In this document: positions 9,601 through 17,339 of the stretch, piece by piece
Layout: each line of letters starts with the position of its first letter
How positions within the stretch are numbered: position 1 is the first letter of the stretch
NCBI GenBank assembly: GCA_029564465.1
Contig: JAKQPY010000096.1
Coordinates: 25,545-89,544 of the forward strand
From: JAGOEF01 sp029564465
GTDB lineage: Bacteria > Bacteroidota > Bacteroidia > Bacteroidales > ML635J-15
Direction of reading: 5' to 3'
Length of the DNA: 64,000 bases
Position numbers and translations under genes: made by a program
Notes under the pieces: generated by a model
Told to the model about the DNA's origin: nothing
Seen by the model: only the letters and a program-made list of their open reading frames with translations
The model's database searches: none

Positions 9601-11117
9601 GCAACCGGAGGTGCTTGTTCTACCGACGGACTCCCATCGCCAAAATTCCATGTATAGCCGGTGATGGTGGAACCTGATGTCCCGGTGTAATTAAAGGTTT
9701 CGAGGAGTGGTGCGCAACCTTCGCCTTCGGTAAAGGCAAATGTAGCATCGGGACTGTGAATAATCACCTGGGCAGACGTCGTAGCAATGCAACCATTTAC
9801 CGAGGTAACCGTGAGAACAACCGGATAGGTGCCACTGGTTTGGTAGGTATGACTCGTGTTTGCCTGTGCCGACGACTCGCCATCGCCAAAAGTATAATTA
9901 TACGAAGCCACGTTGGCACTTGAGGTGCTGGTAAAATCAACTTCGAATGGCACATTGCAGGTTGTCAGGCTGGCCGGGTCAGTGGTAAAACCTGCCGAAA
10001 CTTCCTCGACAAATAGCTGAAAATCAATGTAATTCTCGCATTCTCCTCCGGGTTGAACCGTAAACCTTAAATTATAGGTTCCCGGGTTCACGAAGGAATA
10101 ATTATAAATATTCAGGCTTGATGTTTGTCCGCCCCCGAAGTCCCACAGACAATTATATGCAGTAAGATTGGTGAAATGTACCGTGGTATTGGGACAAATT
10201 ACGCTGCCTGGTTGAACGGCGGTACTACCCACATACATACTGAAATCAGGGACCAATTCAGTAATATTTATGTAGTCGGTATATGTTTCGGAGTTTGTGC
10301 ATCCGTAAGCGTCGACCACCGTAAGGGTAACGTCAAAAATATTGGGAGTTGTGTATGTGTGCTGCACACTGGTACCGGAACCATTGGGTGCGCCATCACC
10401 AAAACTCCAGAAAGCCTGATAACTCAGGTTTAAGGATGTGGTAACAATGCTCTGGAAATTCACAGGAAGGGGAGGTTGACAGTAGCTTAGCGGGAACGCG
10501 GTGAAAGCTACCGAGGGTGTGTCGGAAACCGAAACCAGCGAAGGCACCGTTACCTGCGATGAACAATTGTGATTGTCGCGGACAATGAGCAGTACATTAA
10601 AAATGCCGGAAAAATCATAAATATGTTGTGGATTTTGCAATGTAGATAAAGGAGTCCCATCGTTAAAAAACCACTCCCAGCTATTGATAGTGCCATCTCC
10701 AGGAGTAGATGCATCATGAAATTGCACAAGAAGCCCATTACCATCTAAAGGTAAGCATCCAATCACCGGAGAATCACCGATGATTGCCGTAGGTGGCTGA
10801 TACACGATAATGGTAATATTATCGCCAGCATTACCGGCTGCGCACGACACATTCAAGGTTACAGTGTAGTTGCCGGCGTTTTGAAACACCGTTCCCGGAT
10901 TTGCCTGTGAGGAGTTACCACCCGAGAAACCAAAATCCCATTGGTAATTCACCGCACCGGTACAATTTTGCACGGTAGAAGTAAACAACACTTCGAGCGG
11001 AGCACAACCTTCGAGGGTACTGGCACCTATATCTACCGTAACCTGTGCTCGCCCTGTAAGCGACAACAACAACAGCAAAACAGCAGTGATTATTACATTT
11101 TTCACAGAGTATACCAT
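6663..11117 (-). CDS. Giant secreted PKD-repeat protein with type B T9SS sorting domain
   Basis: A 1484-residue surface protein. It has a signal peptide (about residues 1-24, ending TGRAQ), then about 8-10 PKD/Ig-like repeats with the signature YxWDFGDG and HTY/HVF-x-x-x-G-x-Y-x-VTLTV. The last 90 residues (VPSAFTPLGHETNRIVYAKG, then FRIYNRWGEEVFFT and GWDGYHKGE) form a gliding-motility-associated (CHU_C) type B sorting domain. Cys-rich spacing suggests disulfides. It is probably an adhesin-like or mobile surface protein, but no enzymatic domain is visible. The divergent PorP/SprF-like gene is the expected secretion partner for type B cargo. Large antisense reading frames inside it are artefacts of its biased composition. 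Confidence 0.88.
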   Translation of the reverse strand: MVYSVKNVIITAVLLLLLSLTGRAQVTVDIGASTLEGCAPLEVLFTSTVQNCTGAVNYQWDFGFSGGNSSQANPGTVFQNAGNYTVTLNVSCAAGNAGDNITIIVYQPPTAIIGDSPVIGCLPLDGNGLLVQFHDASTPGDGTINSWEWFFNDGTPLSTLQNPQHIYDFSGIFNVLLIVRDNHNCSSQVTVPSLVSVSDTPSVAFTAFPLSYCQPPLPVNFQSIVTTSLNLSYQAFWSFGDGAPNGSGTSVQHTYTTPNIFDVTLTVVDAYGCTNSETYTDYINITELVPDFSMYVGSTAVQPGSVICPNTTVHFTNLTAYNCLWDFGGGQTSSLNIYNYSFVNPGTYNLRFTVQPGGECENYIDFQLFVEEVSAGFTTDPASLTTCNVPFEVDFTSTSSANVASYNYTFGDGESSAQANTSHTYQTSGTYPVVLTVTSVNGCIATTSAQVIIHSPDATFAFTEGEGCAPLLETFNYTGTSGSTITGYTWNFGDGSPSVEQAPPVAHTFQNAGEYTVTLTVTDGNCTSSSTQTVNVGNPIESELTFMLFDEGINDWYEVTELEHCAQDTFRIYNSMWDNPDVDEFEWLLDSIDDDSDEEYLEWAFDQDTGYVSVMLVTNFNGCRDTLQLDSIFYINGPVIESIQKEFECGNPFDYTFTVNITHPDDDLTLAWDWFIDEGETGSDNLYSEPGSTDDQISFTFPGYGVYWARVRAYSTETGCDFVDSVRVDVIDTNASFFVSDNEVCSGATVYFDATASSTGVSYAWDFGDGASQEPSDNPITNHVFEGYGDFIVTLTVIDNNNCEFTAQQTIHVSGPVIQIVTDPDPAHGCNSLNVTFSFTYQSDYPLSYNVWQVSGSPQSHYSLTFEKQFAPGTYDVSLTVSNTNGCSATVTEPGLVVVSSIEAAVTTLDPVECVNVPVQFYSGIDNPALNYHWDFGDGETSTAINPEHAYTDDGIFTATLQIDDGFGCTDVDEIDVEVQGMDVDFDITQTIYNCYPAFLDINNHTEEGLYSPSWQWTFGTGDTLPVYEPQDFFIDSPGLFWVKLEATTAHGCIDADSVQVTINGPVFNYYYLQDTICLGDTVHFEITNMQGDYNIRWYIRGIQYTSTTVDFIFSDMPPDGFTEVQLIVEFAGCQVTRTLPVYVQQVIAGFVVHDSLGNVISASCSPFEFDLINATQGADTVIWTVAGTDFAGTDTLPFSMTNNSIIDSLVNVRIFGQNELGCTDTATQTITIYGQPDMQIIPDTLICLGDQIALYVTGGPQVLWSPNEFINDVNSLTPIIEPDSSIIYYARLTDENGCIANDSVQIWVQQIPEFEVTPVYDTIIIGDTVFVTSVVDQEEISYVWTPAYEISCTACPNPWLTPKENQRYTVVVEDSSGCFRHNYYVDIYVIEQYSLDVPSAFTPLGHETNRIVYAKGYGIKHFIEFRIYNRWGEEVFFTDDINVGWDGYHKGELQNIDTYKFFVRAEMWNGEIYVKTGDILLMR

Positions 11118-11153
11118 TTTTTATTTTTTGAAAATTTGGTTTTTTGTTCTAAA

Positions 11154-11161
11154 CAAAAATA
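11154..11161 (-). promoter_or_regulatory. -7 element (TATTTTTG) for the PKD protein gene
   Basis: Exact TAnnTTTG on the minus strand, 37 bases before the start codon. It lies one base from the opposing -7 element at 11163-11170. Confidence 0.5.
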
Positions 11162-11162
11162 C

Positions 11163-11170
11163 TATATTTG
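11163..11170 (+). promoter_or_regulatory. -7 element (TATATTTG) for the porP/sprF-like operon
   Basis: Exact TAnnTTTG on the + strand, 22 bases before the GTG start. It is back-to-back with the minus-strand element at 11154-11161. Confidence 0.5.
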
Positions 11171-11192
11171 ACCAACAAAAAAAGCAATTCTG

Positions 11193-12206
11193 GTGAAAAT
11201 ATTGAGAATATTGGCTTTGTTAATAGGTTGTTGCTTCGGTATAATAAAACTGAGCGCACAGGATATACATTTCAGCCAGTACCAATACAGTCCGCTTACA
11301 TTAAATCCGGCCCTGGCGGGTAATTTCGACGGCAACTGGCGCTTTTCGAACAATTACCGCAGGCAGTGGAGTACGGTGGGGATTCCTTATCAGACAATTT
11401 CGGCAGGTTTCGACAAACCGTTCAGAACAAAAAAGGGATACTGGGGTCTTGGTGCCATGTTTGTTAACGACCGTTCGGGTAGTGCATTTCTGAGTGTGAA
11501 TAAACTGGGTATTTCGGTAGCCTATCATTTCCAGATTGCCGACGGGCATTATCTTGGCGTTGGAGTTTGCGGAGCCTATGCGGTGCAATCGTTTTCGATT
11601 GACGACCTTACTTTTCCGTCGCAGTTTAACGATTTAACAGGGTATTACGACCATACACTTCCGAACAATATGAATCAGTGGGACGAGAATATCGACTATC
11701 CCGATATAAGCGCCGGAATACAATACAGGTCGAACGCAGGCAGTAAAAAGCCCTATGGAGGTATAGCCCTCTACCATGTAAACTCACCGAAAGTTAGTTT
11801 TATCAGAGAAGATAACAGAATGAACCTGCGTGTAGCAGGACATGCCGGAATTAACATCATGCTCAACGATAAAATGTATGTTGAACCGCGTGTTTTATGC
11901 ATGTACCAGAAAAAAGCTTCCGATTATGTTGCCGGAGTTGAGGCCGGATATTTTTTTCCTTTAAAAAGCATTGTTGAACAAGCCTATGTGGGAGCCTCGT
12001 TCCGTACTGCCTTTACCAGCTACGACGCACTGATCCTCTCGGGTGGAGTAGGGTTGTATCATTTTCTGATTGGAATCAGCTATGATGTCAACGTATCGCA
12101 CCTGGCCACGGTGAGCAATATGCGGGGTGCTTTCGAACTGACAATTATTTATAAAGATATTACCAAATCGCTTGACCAGATTACACTGCCCTGTGACCGC
12201 TATTAA
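11193..12206 (+). CDS. PorP/SprF-family T9SS-associated outer-membrane protein
   Basis: A 337-residue outer-membrane beta-barrel with a signal peptide ending KLSAQ. The family signature follows: QDIHFSQYQYSPLTLNPALAG, then the RRQW box and GLGAMFVNDRSG. SprF-type proteins are needed for secretion or cell-surface attachment of type B T9SS cargo, so the divergent PKD protein is the likely client. The start is a GTG; no better ATG is available and the -7 element lies 22 bases upstream. The 3' end overlaps the next gene by 14 bases if the GTG at 12193 is used, pointing to translational coupling. Confidence 0.93.
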   Translation: MKILRILALLIGCCFGIIKLSAQDIHFSQYQYSPLTLNPALAGNFDGNWRFSNNYRRQWSTVGIPYQTISAGFDKPFRTKKGYWGLGAMFVNDRSGSAFLSVNKLGISVAYHFQIADGHYLGVGVCGAYAVQSFSIDDLTFPSQFNDLTGYYDHTLPNNMNQWDENIDYPDISAGIQYRSNAGSKKPYGGIALYHVNSPKVSFIREDNRMNLRVAGHAGINIMLNDKMYVEPRVLCMYQKKASDYVAGVEAGYFFPLKSIVEQAYVGASFRTAFTSYDALILSGGVGLYHFLIGISYDVNVSHLATVSNMRGAFELTIIYKDITKSLDQITLPCDRY

Positions 12207-14316
12207 TTACAGATATATAGTTGCCTTACTGATTGGATTCCTTTTGTTACCATGGGTTTTGTCAGCACAAACCGATGCACAGCAAATGAAACCCGGTCAG
12301 ATAAAAAAATATGCAAAGCTGGCAGCCGAATCGGGCGATATATTTACAGCTATCGATTTTTATGAGATTTTTTTGAAGGAAAGGCCGGGTAATATTAAAG
12401 CGCTGCACGAATTGGGCAATTTATATTACCGTGAAAAGAACTATGTAAAAGCGGCCGATTGTCTGCGCAAGGCGTTTAAAGGCAACCGCGATAAATACAT
12501 TTTGGATCAGTATTACTATGCCATGGCCCTTAAAACTATGGGAGAATATCTGGATGCTGAGCAACAATTCCAGATTTTTCAGCGATACCTTAAAAAAGAC
12601 AAGCTGAAGGACACCTATGGTAAGATGGCTAAGATACATATCGAAAGTTTGAAATTAATACCGGAGCTTCAAAAACCAACACAGAATATTGTAATCACCC
12701 ACCTCGACTCGGCTGTGAATAAACCCCATATCGAATTTTCGCCCATTCCTACCGAAGATGGAAAACTGATTTATGCTTCGTTGAAACAAGATAAGCTGGA
12801 ATACTACGATCCGATTACCCAGAAACTACCTGTTCGTAAGTTTTATATGGCCTACGAAAAAAATGGGAAATGGGTAAACCTTGGCGAGTTCGATAAAACG
12901 ATTAATGGCGAAAACCAGAATACCGGCAATGGAGCTTTCGCAGTAAACGGTAACAAGTTTTACTTTACCCGTTGCGAAAAATCAGAACAGAATAAAGTAA
13001 TCTGTAAAATTTTTTACAGTGTTAGCCTCCATAACGAATGGCAAGCGCCTATTGAATTGGGCGAGGAAATCAACATGCCCTTCTTTACATCGACAATGCC
13101 GGCTGTGGGTGTGTCGAAGCGTAATACCGATATTCTCTATTTTGTTTCCGACAGACCCGATGGGCGCGGTGGTCTCGACATTTGGTTTACGGCGTACAAC
13201 GACCGTAAGAACGAGTATGAAACCCCCAAAAACTGTGGTAAAAACATCAATACCCTGGGCAACGAGATTACACCTTATTATAATATAGATACCAAAACAC
13301 TGTACTTCAGTTCTGATTTGCATCCCGGACTGGGTGGTTACGATGTTTTCAAATCGTCGGGTGAAGGCAAGCAATGGACTGCAGCCGAGAACCTTGGTAT
13401 TGGCATTAATTCCTCATTCGACGACTTATATTATACCCTAACTCCCAACCGACAGAAAGGATATTTTGTTTCGAACCGTAAAGGTACACAATCGATTCGT
13501 CACGAGAATTGCTGCGATGATATTTTCGAATTTGTGTATTCCGATTTCATTGTTATCGGGGTAACAGGTCAGGTATTCGGAATTACCGACAGCACATTCT
13601 TTAAAAGTATTGAGCACGATTATAAGGAGGATTTGCACCTCAATATCGAAGATGTTAGTCATAACAATGCCATCGAAGTATTGTACAATTACCCTGTTTC
13701 GCTGTTTATGAAAGACAAAAACACCGGAAAAGACCTGTTTATTAAAACCGATAGCACCCGAAACGGCAATTACTTCTTCAATCTGGAACAGGGAATTGAT
13801 TATTACATTACAGTAAAAGACTTTAACCGGGTCGAAAAGCGGATCGATTTCACTACAAAGCCCATTACCAGTTCTGATACCCTGGTACTCGATGCAATTA
13901 TTGTGAATACCATTCCCAATCAGCCCTTTGTTGTAAACAACATTTATTACGAATTCGGACTGGCCCGATTAACCGATAAAGCCAAAACCACTATCGACAA
14001 TACGATATACAGTCTGATGACAAAATATCCCCAGATTATTGTAGAAATCAGGTCGCATACCGACAGTGTTGCCAGCGACGAGTTTAATATGAAGCTTTCG
14101 CAGGACAGGGCGCAGAGCGTAGTGGATTATCTCATTGAGAAAGGAATTAGTCGGGACCGCCTGGTAGCCACAGGCTTTGGAGAGGCTTTCCCGATAGCCC
14201 CCAACACAAACCCTGATGGCACTGACAACCCTGACGGAAGGGCCAAAAACCGCAGAACCGAGTTCAGAATAATTGGTGCTATCGAAGACTATTCCGATAT
14301 TCTCTACGAGGATTAA
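12193..14316 (+). CDS. PorE-like protein: TPR, PD40 propeller, CarboxypepD-like and OmpA domains
   Basis: About 707 residues. A signal peptide (LLPWVLSAQ) is followed by TPR-like helices (IKALHELGNLYYREKNYVKA), then a PD40/WD40-like propeller with blades such as LYFVSDRPDGRGGLDIWF and LYFSSDLHPGLGGYDVFKS. A carboxypeptidase-regulatory-like beta domain and a C-terminal OmpA peptidoglycan-binding domain (IRSHTDS, then LSQDRAQSVVDYL) complete it. This domain order is that of PorE, a T9SS component or anchor that binds peptidoglycan. GTG at 12193 gives a clean signal peptide; an upstream TTG at 12172 is also possible. It is translationally coupled to the PorP/SprF-like gene and may tether the surface complex to the wall. 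Confidence 0.88.
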   Translation: MTAINYRYIVALLIGFLLLPWVLSAQTDAQQMKPGQIKKYAKLAAESGDIFTAIDFYEIFLKERPGNIKALHELGNLYYREKNYVKAADCLRKAFKGNRDKYILDQYYYAMALKTMGEYLDAEQQFQIFQRYLKKDKLKDTYGKMAKIHIESLKLIPELQKPTQNIVITHLDSAVNKPHIEFSPIPTEDGKLIYASLKQDKLEYYDPITQKLPVRKFYMAYEKNGKWVNLGEFDKTINGENQNTGNGAFAVNGNKFYFTRCEKSEQNKVICKIFYSVSLHNEWQAPIELGEEINMPFFTSTMPAVGVSKRNTDILYFVSDRPDGRGGLDIWFTAYNDRKNEYETPKNCGKNINTLGNEITPYYNIDTKTLYFSSDLHPGLGGYDVFKSSGEGKQWTAAENLGIGINSSFDDLYYTLTPNRQKGYFVSNRKGTQSIRHENCCDDIFEFVYSDFIVIGVTGQVFGITDSTFFKSIEHDYKEDLHLNIEDVSHNNAIEVLYNYPVSLFMKDKNTGKDLFIKTDSTRNGNYFFNLEQGIDYYITVKDFNRVEKRIDFTTKPITSSDTLVLDAIIVNTIPNQPFVVNNIYYEFGLARLTDKAKTTIDNTIYSLMTKYPQIIVEIRSHTDSVASDEFNMKLSQDRAQSVVDYLIEKGISRDRLVATGFGEAFPIAPNTNPDGTDNPDGRAKNRRTEFRIIGAIEDYSDILYED

Positions 14317-14820
14317 TTACTCTATCTGCAGGCTTCGCAATACCATTTTCCTAGCATAATAAATCCGGCTTTTCACGGTGCCCATGGGTAATTGGTATCT
14401 TTCAGAAATTTCGCTGTATTTATAGCCTGAAATAAAATCGAAAAATGGCTCCCTGAATTTGCTGTCCAACCGGTTGATACATTGCACCACTTCCTTGTAC
14501 AATAGCTGAGAATCGGGTGAAGGCTCGTAAGTGCAGGTATTGCTTACAATAGGCATCTTGTTGGAAACTGCCTCGGTAAGCACTTTTCGATATTGTACAC
14601 TCCGACGGCGCTGGTTAATAAACTGGTGTTTCATAATCGTAAACAACCATGCCCGCAGACATGTGTCACTGGCAAGATTTCCTTTATAAGAAATAGCCTT
14701 GAGCATAGTGTCCTGGGTCAGGTCTTCGGCATCCTCCACATTTTCGGAAAGTGAAACAGCCCTGTCAATCAGCTGACCTCGTAAGTCAACAAGCTCGTTC
14801 TCGAATCCGGGAGTTCTCAT
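14317..14820 (-). CDS. ECF sigma factor (sigma-70 family)
   Basis: 167 residues. Region 2 reads VEDAEDLTQDTMLKA and LRAWLFTIMKHQFINQRRR (about residues 30-75). Region 4 reads YKYSEISERYQLPMGTVKSRIYYARKML-like (about 130-160). It is an alternative sigma factor for a stress or envelope regulon. No anti-sigma gene is adjacent. I chose the ATG at 14820 because a minus-strand TATATTTG at 14846-14853 would start transcription near 14839, excluding the ATG at 14877. The gene is convergent with, and directly abuts, the PorE-like gene; a link to T9SS regulation is possible but unproven. Confidence 0.88.
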   Translation of the reverse strand: MRTPGFENELVDLRGQLIDRAVSLSENVEDAEDLTQDTMLKAISYKGNLASDTCLRAWLFTIMKHQFINQRRRSVQYRKVLTEAVSNKMPIVSNTCTYEPSPDSQLLYKEVVQCINRLDSKFREPFFDFISGYKYSEISERYQLPMGTVKSRIYYARKMVLRSLQIE

Positions 14821-14845
14821 GTGCTTACAATTTGTGGTTTCTATA

Positions 14846-14853
14846 TCAAATAT
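14846..14853 (-). promoter_or_regulatory. -7 element (TATATTTG) of the ECF sigma gene
   Basis: Exact minus-strand TAnnTTTG match, 26 bases before the ATG at 14820. Confidence 0.45.
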
Positions 14854-14938
14854 ACAACGCACTGATTGCTTTCGCAAATAATTTGTGTTTTAAAATATGC
14901 GTTGTTCACATTAAACTTATATTGTTATTGTTCTAACA

Positions 14939-14956
14939 TTGTTTTTTGTTTCACAA
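14939..14956 (+). promoter_or_regulatory. Putative Rex-box-like operator in the hyd operon promoter
   Basis: The 18-mer TTGTTTTTTGTTTCACAA matches 11 of the 14 defined positions of the Rex consensus TTGTGAAnnnnTTCACAA: the right half is perfect and the left half keeps TTGT. It lies just upstream of the -7 element at 14964, where a bound repressor would block the polymerase, and Rex is encoded downstream in the same operon. The left half is weak, so this is a hypothesis. Confidence 0.4.
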
Positions 14957-14963
14957 ATATCAT

Positions 14964-14971
14964 TATCTTTG
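14964..14971 (+). promoter_or_regulatory. -7 element (TATCTTTG) of the hydrogenase/sensor operon
   Basis: Exact TAnnTTTG match 17 bases before the HydC-like ATG at 14989. It is the only promoter I see for the 12-gene unit that runs to 28657. Confidence 0.5.
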
Positions 14972-14988
14972 TAACTCAATTATCAGTT

Positions 14989-15474
14989 ATGGGTTCCGCA
15001 TTGGTGCAGGAAATAATTAGCGAAAAAAAAATCACCGACAAATCGGGACTGCTCATGCTGTTGCAGATATTGCAGGAACGGACAGGTGTGATTCAATATC
15101 ATGATATTGTTGATATTTCGAAACAACTGGGCATAGCAGAAAGTAAAATATTCGGCATTGCCAGCTTTTACAATTACTTCCGATTTATCCCTAAAGGGAA
15201 ATTTCACATCGAAATTTGTACGGGCACCTCTTGTTATCTTTGCGACTGCGAGAAGATGACAGCCGAACTTACACGGCTAACCGGTCTCTCCAATGGAGAA
15301 TTAAGTCGCGACGGACTAGTGTCGATAGAGCATACCGGATGTTTGGGGGGATGTTCGCAAGGTCCGGTTCTAAAAATCAATGATAGTTTTTTTACACATG
15401 TTGATGTTGCGAAGCTCCGGAACCTTGTTTCTAAATTACAGTCGGGTGAGATGCCTGAAGAAATGAGCGTTTGA
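14989..15474 (+). CDS. hydC: HydC/NuoE-like [2Fe-2S] subunit of an NAD-linked [FeFe] hydrogenase
   Basis: 161 residues: an N-terminal helical bundle and a thioredoxin-like fold. All four cluster ligands are present as C-x4-C (C77, C82 in CTGTSC) and C-x3-C (C118, C122 in CLGGC). It is the electron-transfer subunit equivalent to NuoE and to HydC of trimeric bifurcating hydrogenases. The ATG at 14989 follows the promoter directly and matches the family N-terminus; an in-frame extension to 14866 would lie upstream of the promoter. It is the first gene of the 12-gene operon, with 1 base to the next gene. Confidence 0.9.
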   Translation: MGSALVQEIISEKKITDKSGLLMLLQILQERTGVIQYHDIVDISKQLGIAESKIFGIASFYNYFRFIPKGKFHIEICTGTSCYLCDCEKMTAELTRLTGLSNGELSRDGLVSIEHTGCLGGCSQGPVLKINDSFFTHVDVAKLRNLVSKLQSGEMPEEMSV

Positions 15475-15475
15475 A

Positions 15476-17338
15476 ATGAATACACCGCTCGAAATAAACA
15501 AATCGAAAACAGCACCGTCACAGATATTTCTGCAAACGGGCACCTGTAGCATAGTTGCAGGTATAACCAAAACCAGGGATGCATTTATTCAATACATCGA
15601 AAGTCATCAGATAGATGCCGACCTGATTGAGACCGGTTGTATGGGCATGTGTTCCAACGATCCGGTTGTCGATATTTTGATTCCCGGAAGAAATAAAATC
15701 AGCTTTCGCAGGGTGATGCCATCGGATGTGGCTATTATATGCGACTGTATTTTCAATAATATTTTGCCGGAAAAAACCCACATTCTGGGGCAGTACAAAA
15801 GCAACGACCGTTTTCCCTGGGAATTTGTTCCTTATATTGATGAACTCCCGTTTTTTGCGACACAAAAAAGAATACTTCTTTCCGGGATCGAAACAATCAG
15901 GCCCGATAGTGCCAGCGATTACGAAAGCCTTGGTGGTTTCACTGCCTTGCTCAAAGCCATCAGAACAATGACACCTGCAGCTGTCTGCAGCGAAATAGCC
16001 GAAAGTGGTCTGACCGGGCGCGGCGGCGGTGGATACAGCACTGGCAGTAAACTTCGGACGGTGTTGCAGCAGCATTCTTACAAAAAATATTTGATATGCA
16101 ATGCCGATGAAAGCGATCCGGGATCATTCTCGGGAAGATTACTCGTAGAAGCAAAACCTTTTTTACTCCTTGAGGGAATCATCATTGCAGCCTATGCATC
16201 CGGGGCAAATCAGGCAATTATTTATATCCGCAACAAATACCGCTTATCTATTGATCGTTTGCAGCGTTGCATCCATCAGTTATATGAACTCAAGTGGCTG
16301 GGAGATGACATTTTAGACAGCGGAATAAACCTTCGGATCAGTATTTACGAAAGTCCGGGCGCCTTTGTTTGTGGCGAAGAAACAGCCCTGATTGAAAACC
16401 TTGAAGGGAACCGGGGGATGCCTCGTACCAAACCGCCTTATCCTGCCATCAGTGGCTTACATGGTATGCCTACCGTGGTAAACAATGTAGAGACACTGTG
16501 CAATATTCCTGCAATAATCAGCAATGGAGCCGCATGGTTTCGCAGCATTGGGAATAACAACACTACGGGAACCAAGTTATTTTCTGTTTCAGGTAAAACC
16601 GAAATCGGGGGTGTAGTCGAGATCGAAATGGGCAGTACCATCAGACAGGTTATTGATGCATGTGGCGGACCTCAATCGCATTCCGAAATAAAGGCAGTGC
16701 ATCTGGGTGGACCGTCGGGAGGCTTGGTGCCTGTCGAAGACTTTGGGATTCCCCTAGACTACTATCATTTAGATAAACAAAAACTCTACCTGGGCTCGGG
16801 CAGCTTTGCCGTATTAGATCAGGAAAACTGTATTGTGAATACCTGCCGCTATTTTATGGAATTTATCGAGGGCGAAAGTTGTGGGAAATGTATTCCTTGC
16901 CGCGAAGGCTCACAGCGTATTACAGAAATCTTTAAAAGAATATCGAACAAACCCAACGATGCTGAGGAATTTGCCACACTACTGCGTTTTAAGGGTGTGA
17001 TGCAACTGGAACAGATGGCGGAAGTGATGCATGAAACATCATTGTGTGGTTTGGGTCAGCATGCGCCCAATGTGGTTACCACTGCATTAAAACATTTCAG
17101 AGAAGAGTTTGAGGAGCATATTTTCGAGCGAAAATGCAGGGCAGGAGTATGTAAAAATCTTAAATCCTACTCGATAGACCACACGGCATGCACCGGGTGT
17201 GGTATGTGTGCAAAACGCTGCCCTGCTGATGCAATTGCCGGTAGTTTGCGGCAAACACATTATATTATCAGCGAGCGCTGTATCGGATGCGGGATGTGTA
17301 TGGAATCGTGTAAGTTTAACGCCGTTATTCTCAAATAA
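15476..17338 (+). CDS. hydB: HydB/NuoF-like flavoprotein subunit (FMN, NAD(H), Fe-S) of an [FeFe] hydrogenase
   Basis: 620 residues. An N-terminal thioredoxin-like domain (about 15-95) has only three of the usual four cysteines (C24, C55, C59). The NuoF core follows: FMN/NADH-binding GRGGGGYSTG (about 181-190) and CNADESDPGSF (about 208-218), where most relatives have GRGGAGFPTG and CNADEGDPG/EPG. An SLBB-like region and the N3-type cluster motif ESCGKCIPCREG come next. Two C-terminal 4Fe-4S motifs (CTGCGMCAKRCP, CIGCGMCMESC) complete it. This arrangement is that of HydB in electron-bifurcating hydrogenases. It should carry electrons between NAD(H), ferredoxin and the HydA-like subunit. The Ser and extra Gly substitutions are mild departures from the family. 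Confidence 0.9.
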   Translation: MNTPLEINKSKTAPSQIFLQTGTCSIVAGITKTRDAFIQYIESHQIDADLIETGCMGMCSNDPVVDILIPGRNKISFRRVMPSDVAIICDCIFNNILPEKTHILGQYKSNDRFPWEFVPYIDELPFFATQKRILLSGIETIRPDSASDYESLGGFTALLKAIRTMTPAAVCSEIAESGLTGRGGGGYSTGSKLRTVLQQHSYKKYLICNADESDPGSFSGRLLVEAKPFLLLEGIIIAAYASGANQAIIYIRNKYRLSIDRLQRCIHQLYELKWLGDDILDSGINLRISIYESPGAFVCGEETALIENLEGNRGMPRTKPPYPAISGLHGMPTVVNNVETLCNIPAIISNGAAWFRSIGNNNTTGTKLFSVSGKTEIGGVVEIEMGSTIRQVIDACGGPQSHSEIKAVHLGGPSGGLVPVEDFGIPLDYYHLDKQKLYLGSGSFAVLDQENCIVNTCRYFMEFIEGESCGKCIPCREGSQRITEIFKRISNKPNDAEEFATLLRFKGVMQLEQMAEVMHETSLCGLGQHAPNVVTTALKHFREEFEEHIFERKCRAGVCKNLKSYSIDHTACTGCGMCAKRCPADAIAGSLRQTHYIISERCIGCGMCMESCKFNAVILK

Positions 17339-17339
17339 G

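Noticed and set aside
14866..14988. Longer start for the HydC-like gene
   Set aside because: It lies upstream of the -7 element at 14964 and has a hydrophobic, Cys/Phe-rich sequence unlike the family.
17199..17339. In-frame N-terminal extension of the HydA-like ORF
   Set aside because: It overlaps the Fe-S-coding end of hydB in another frame, and the [2Fe-2S] domain begins exactly at the ATG at 17340.
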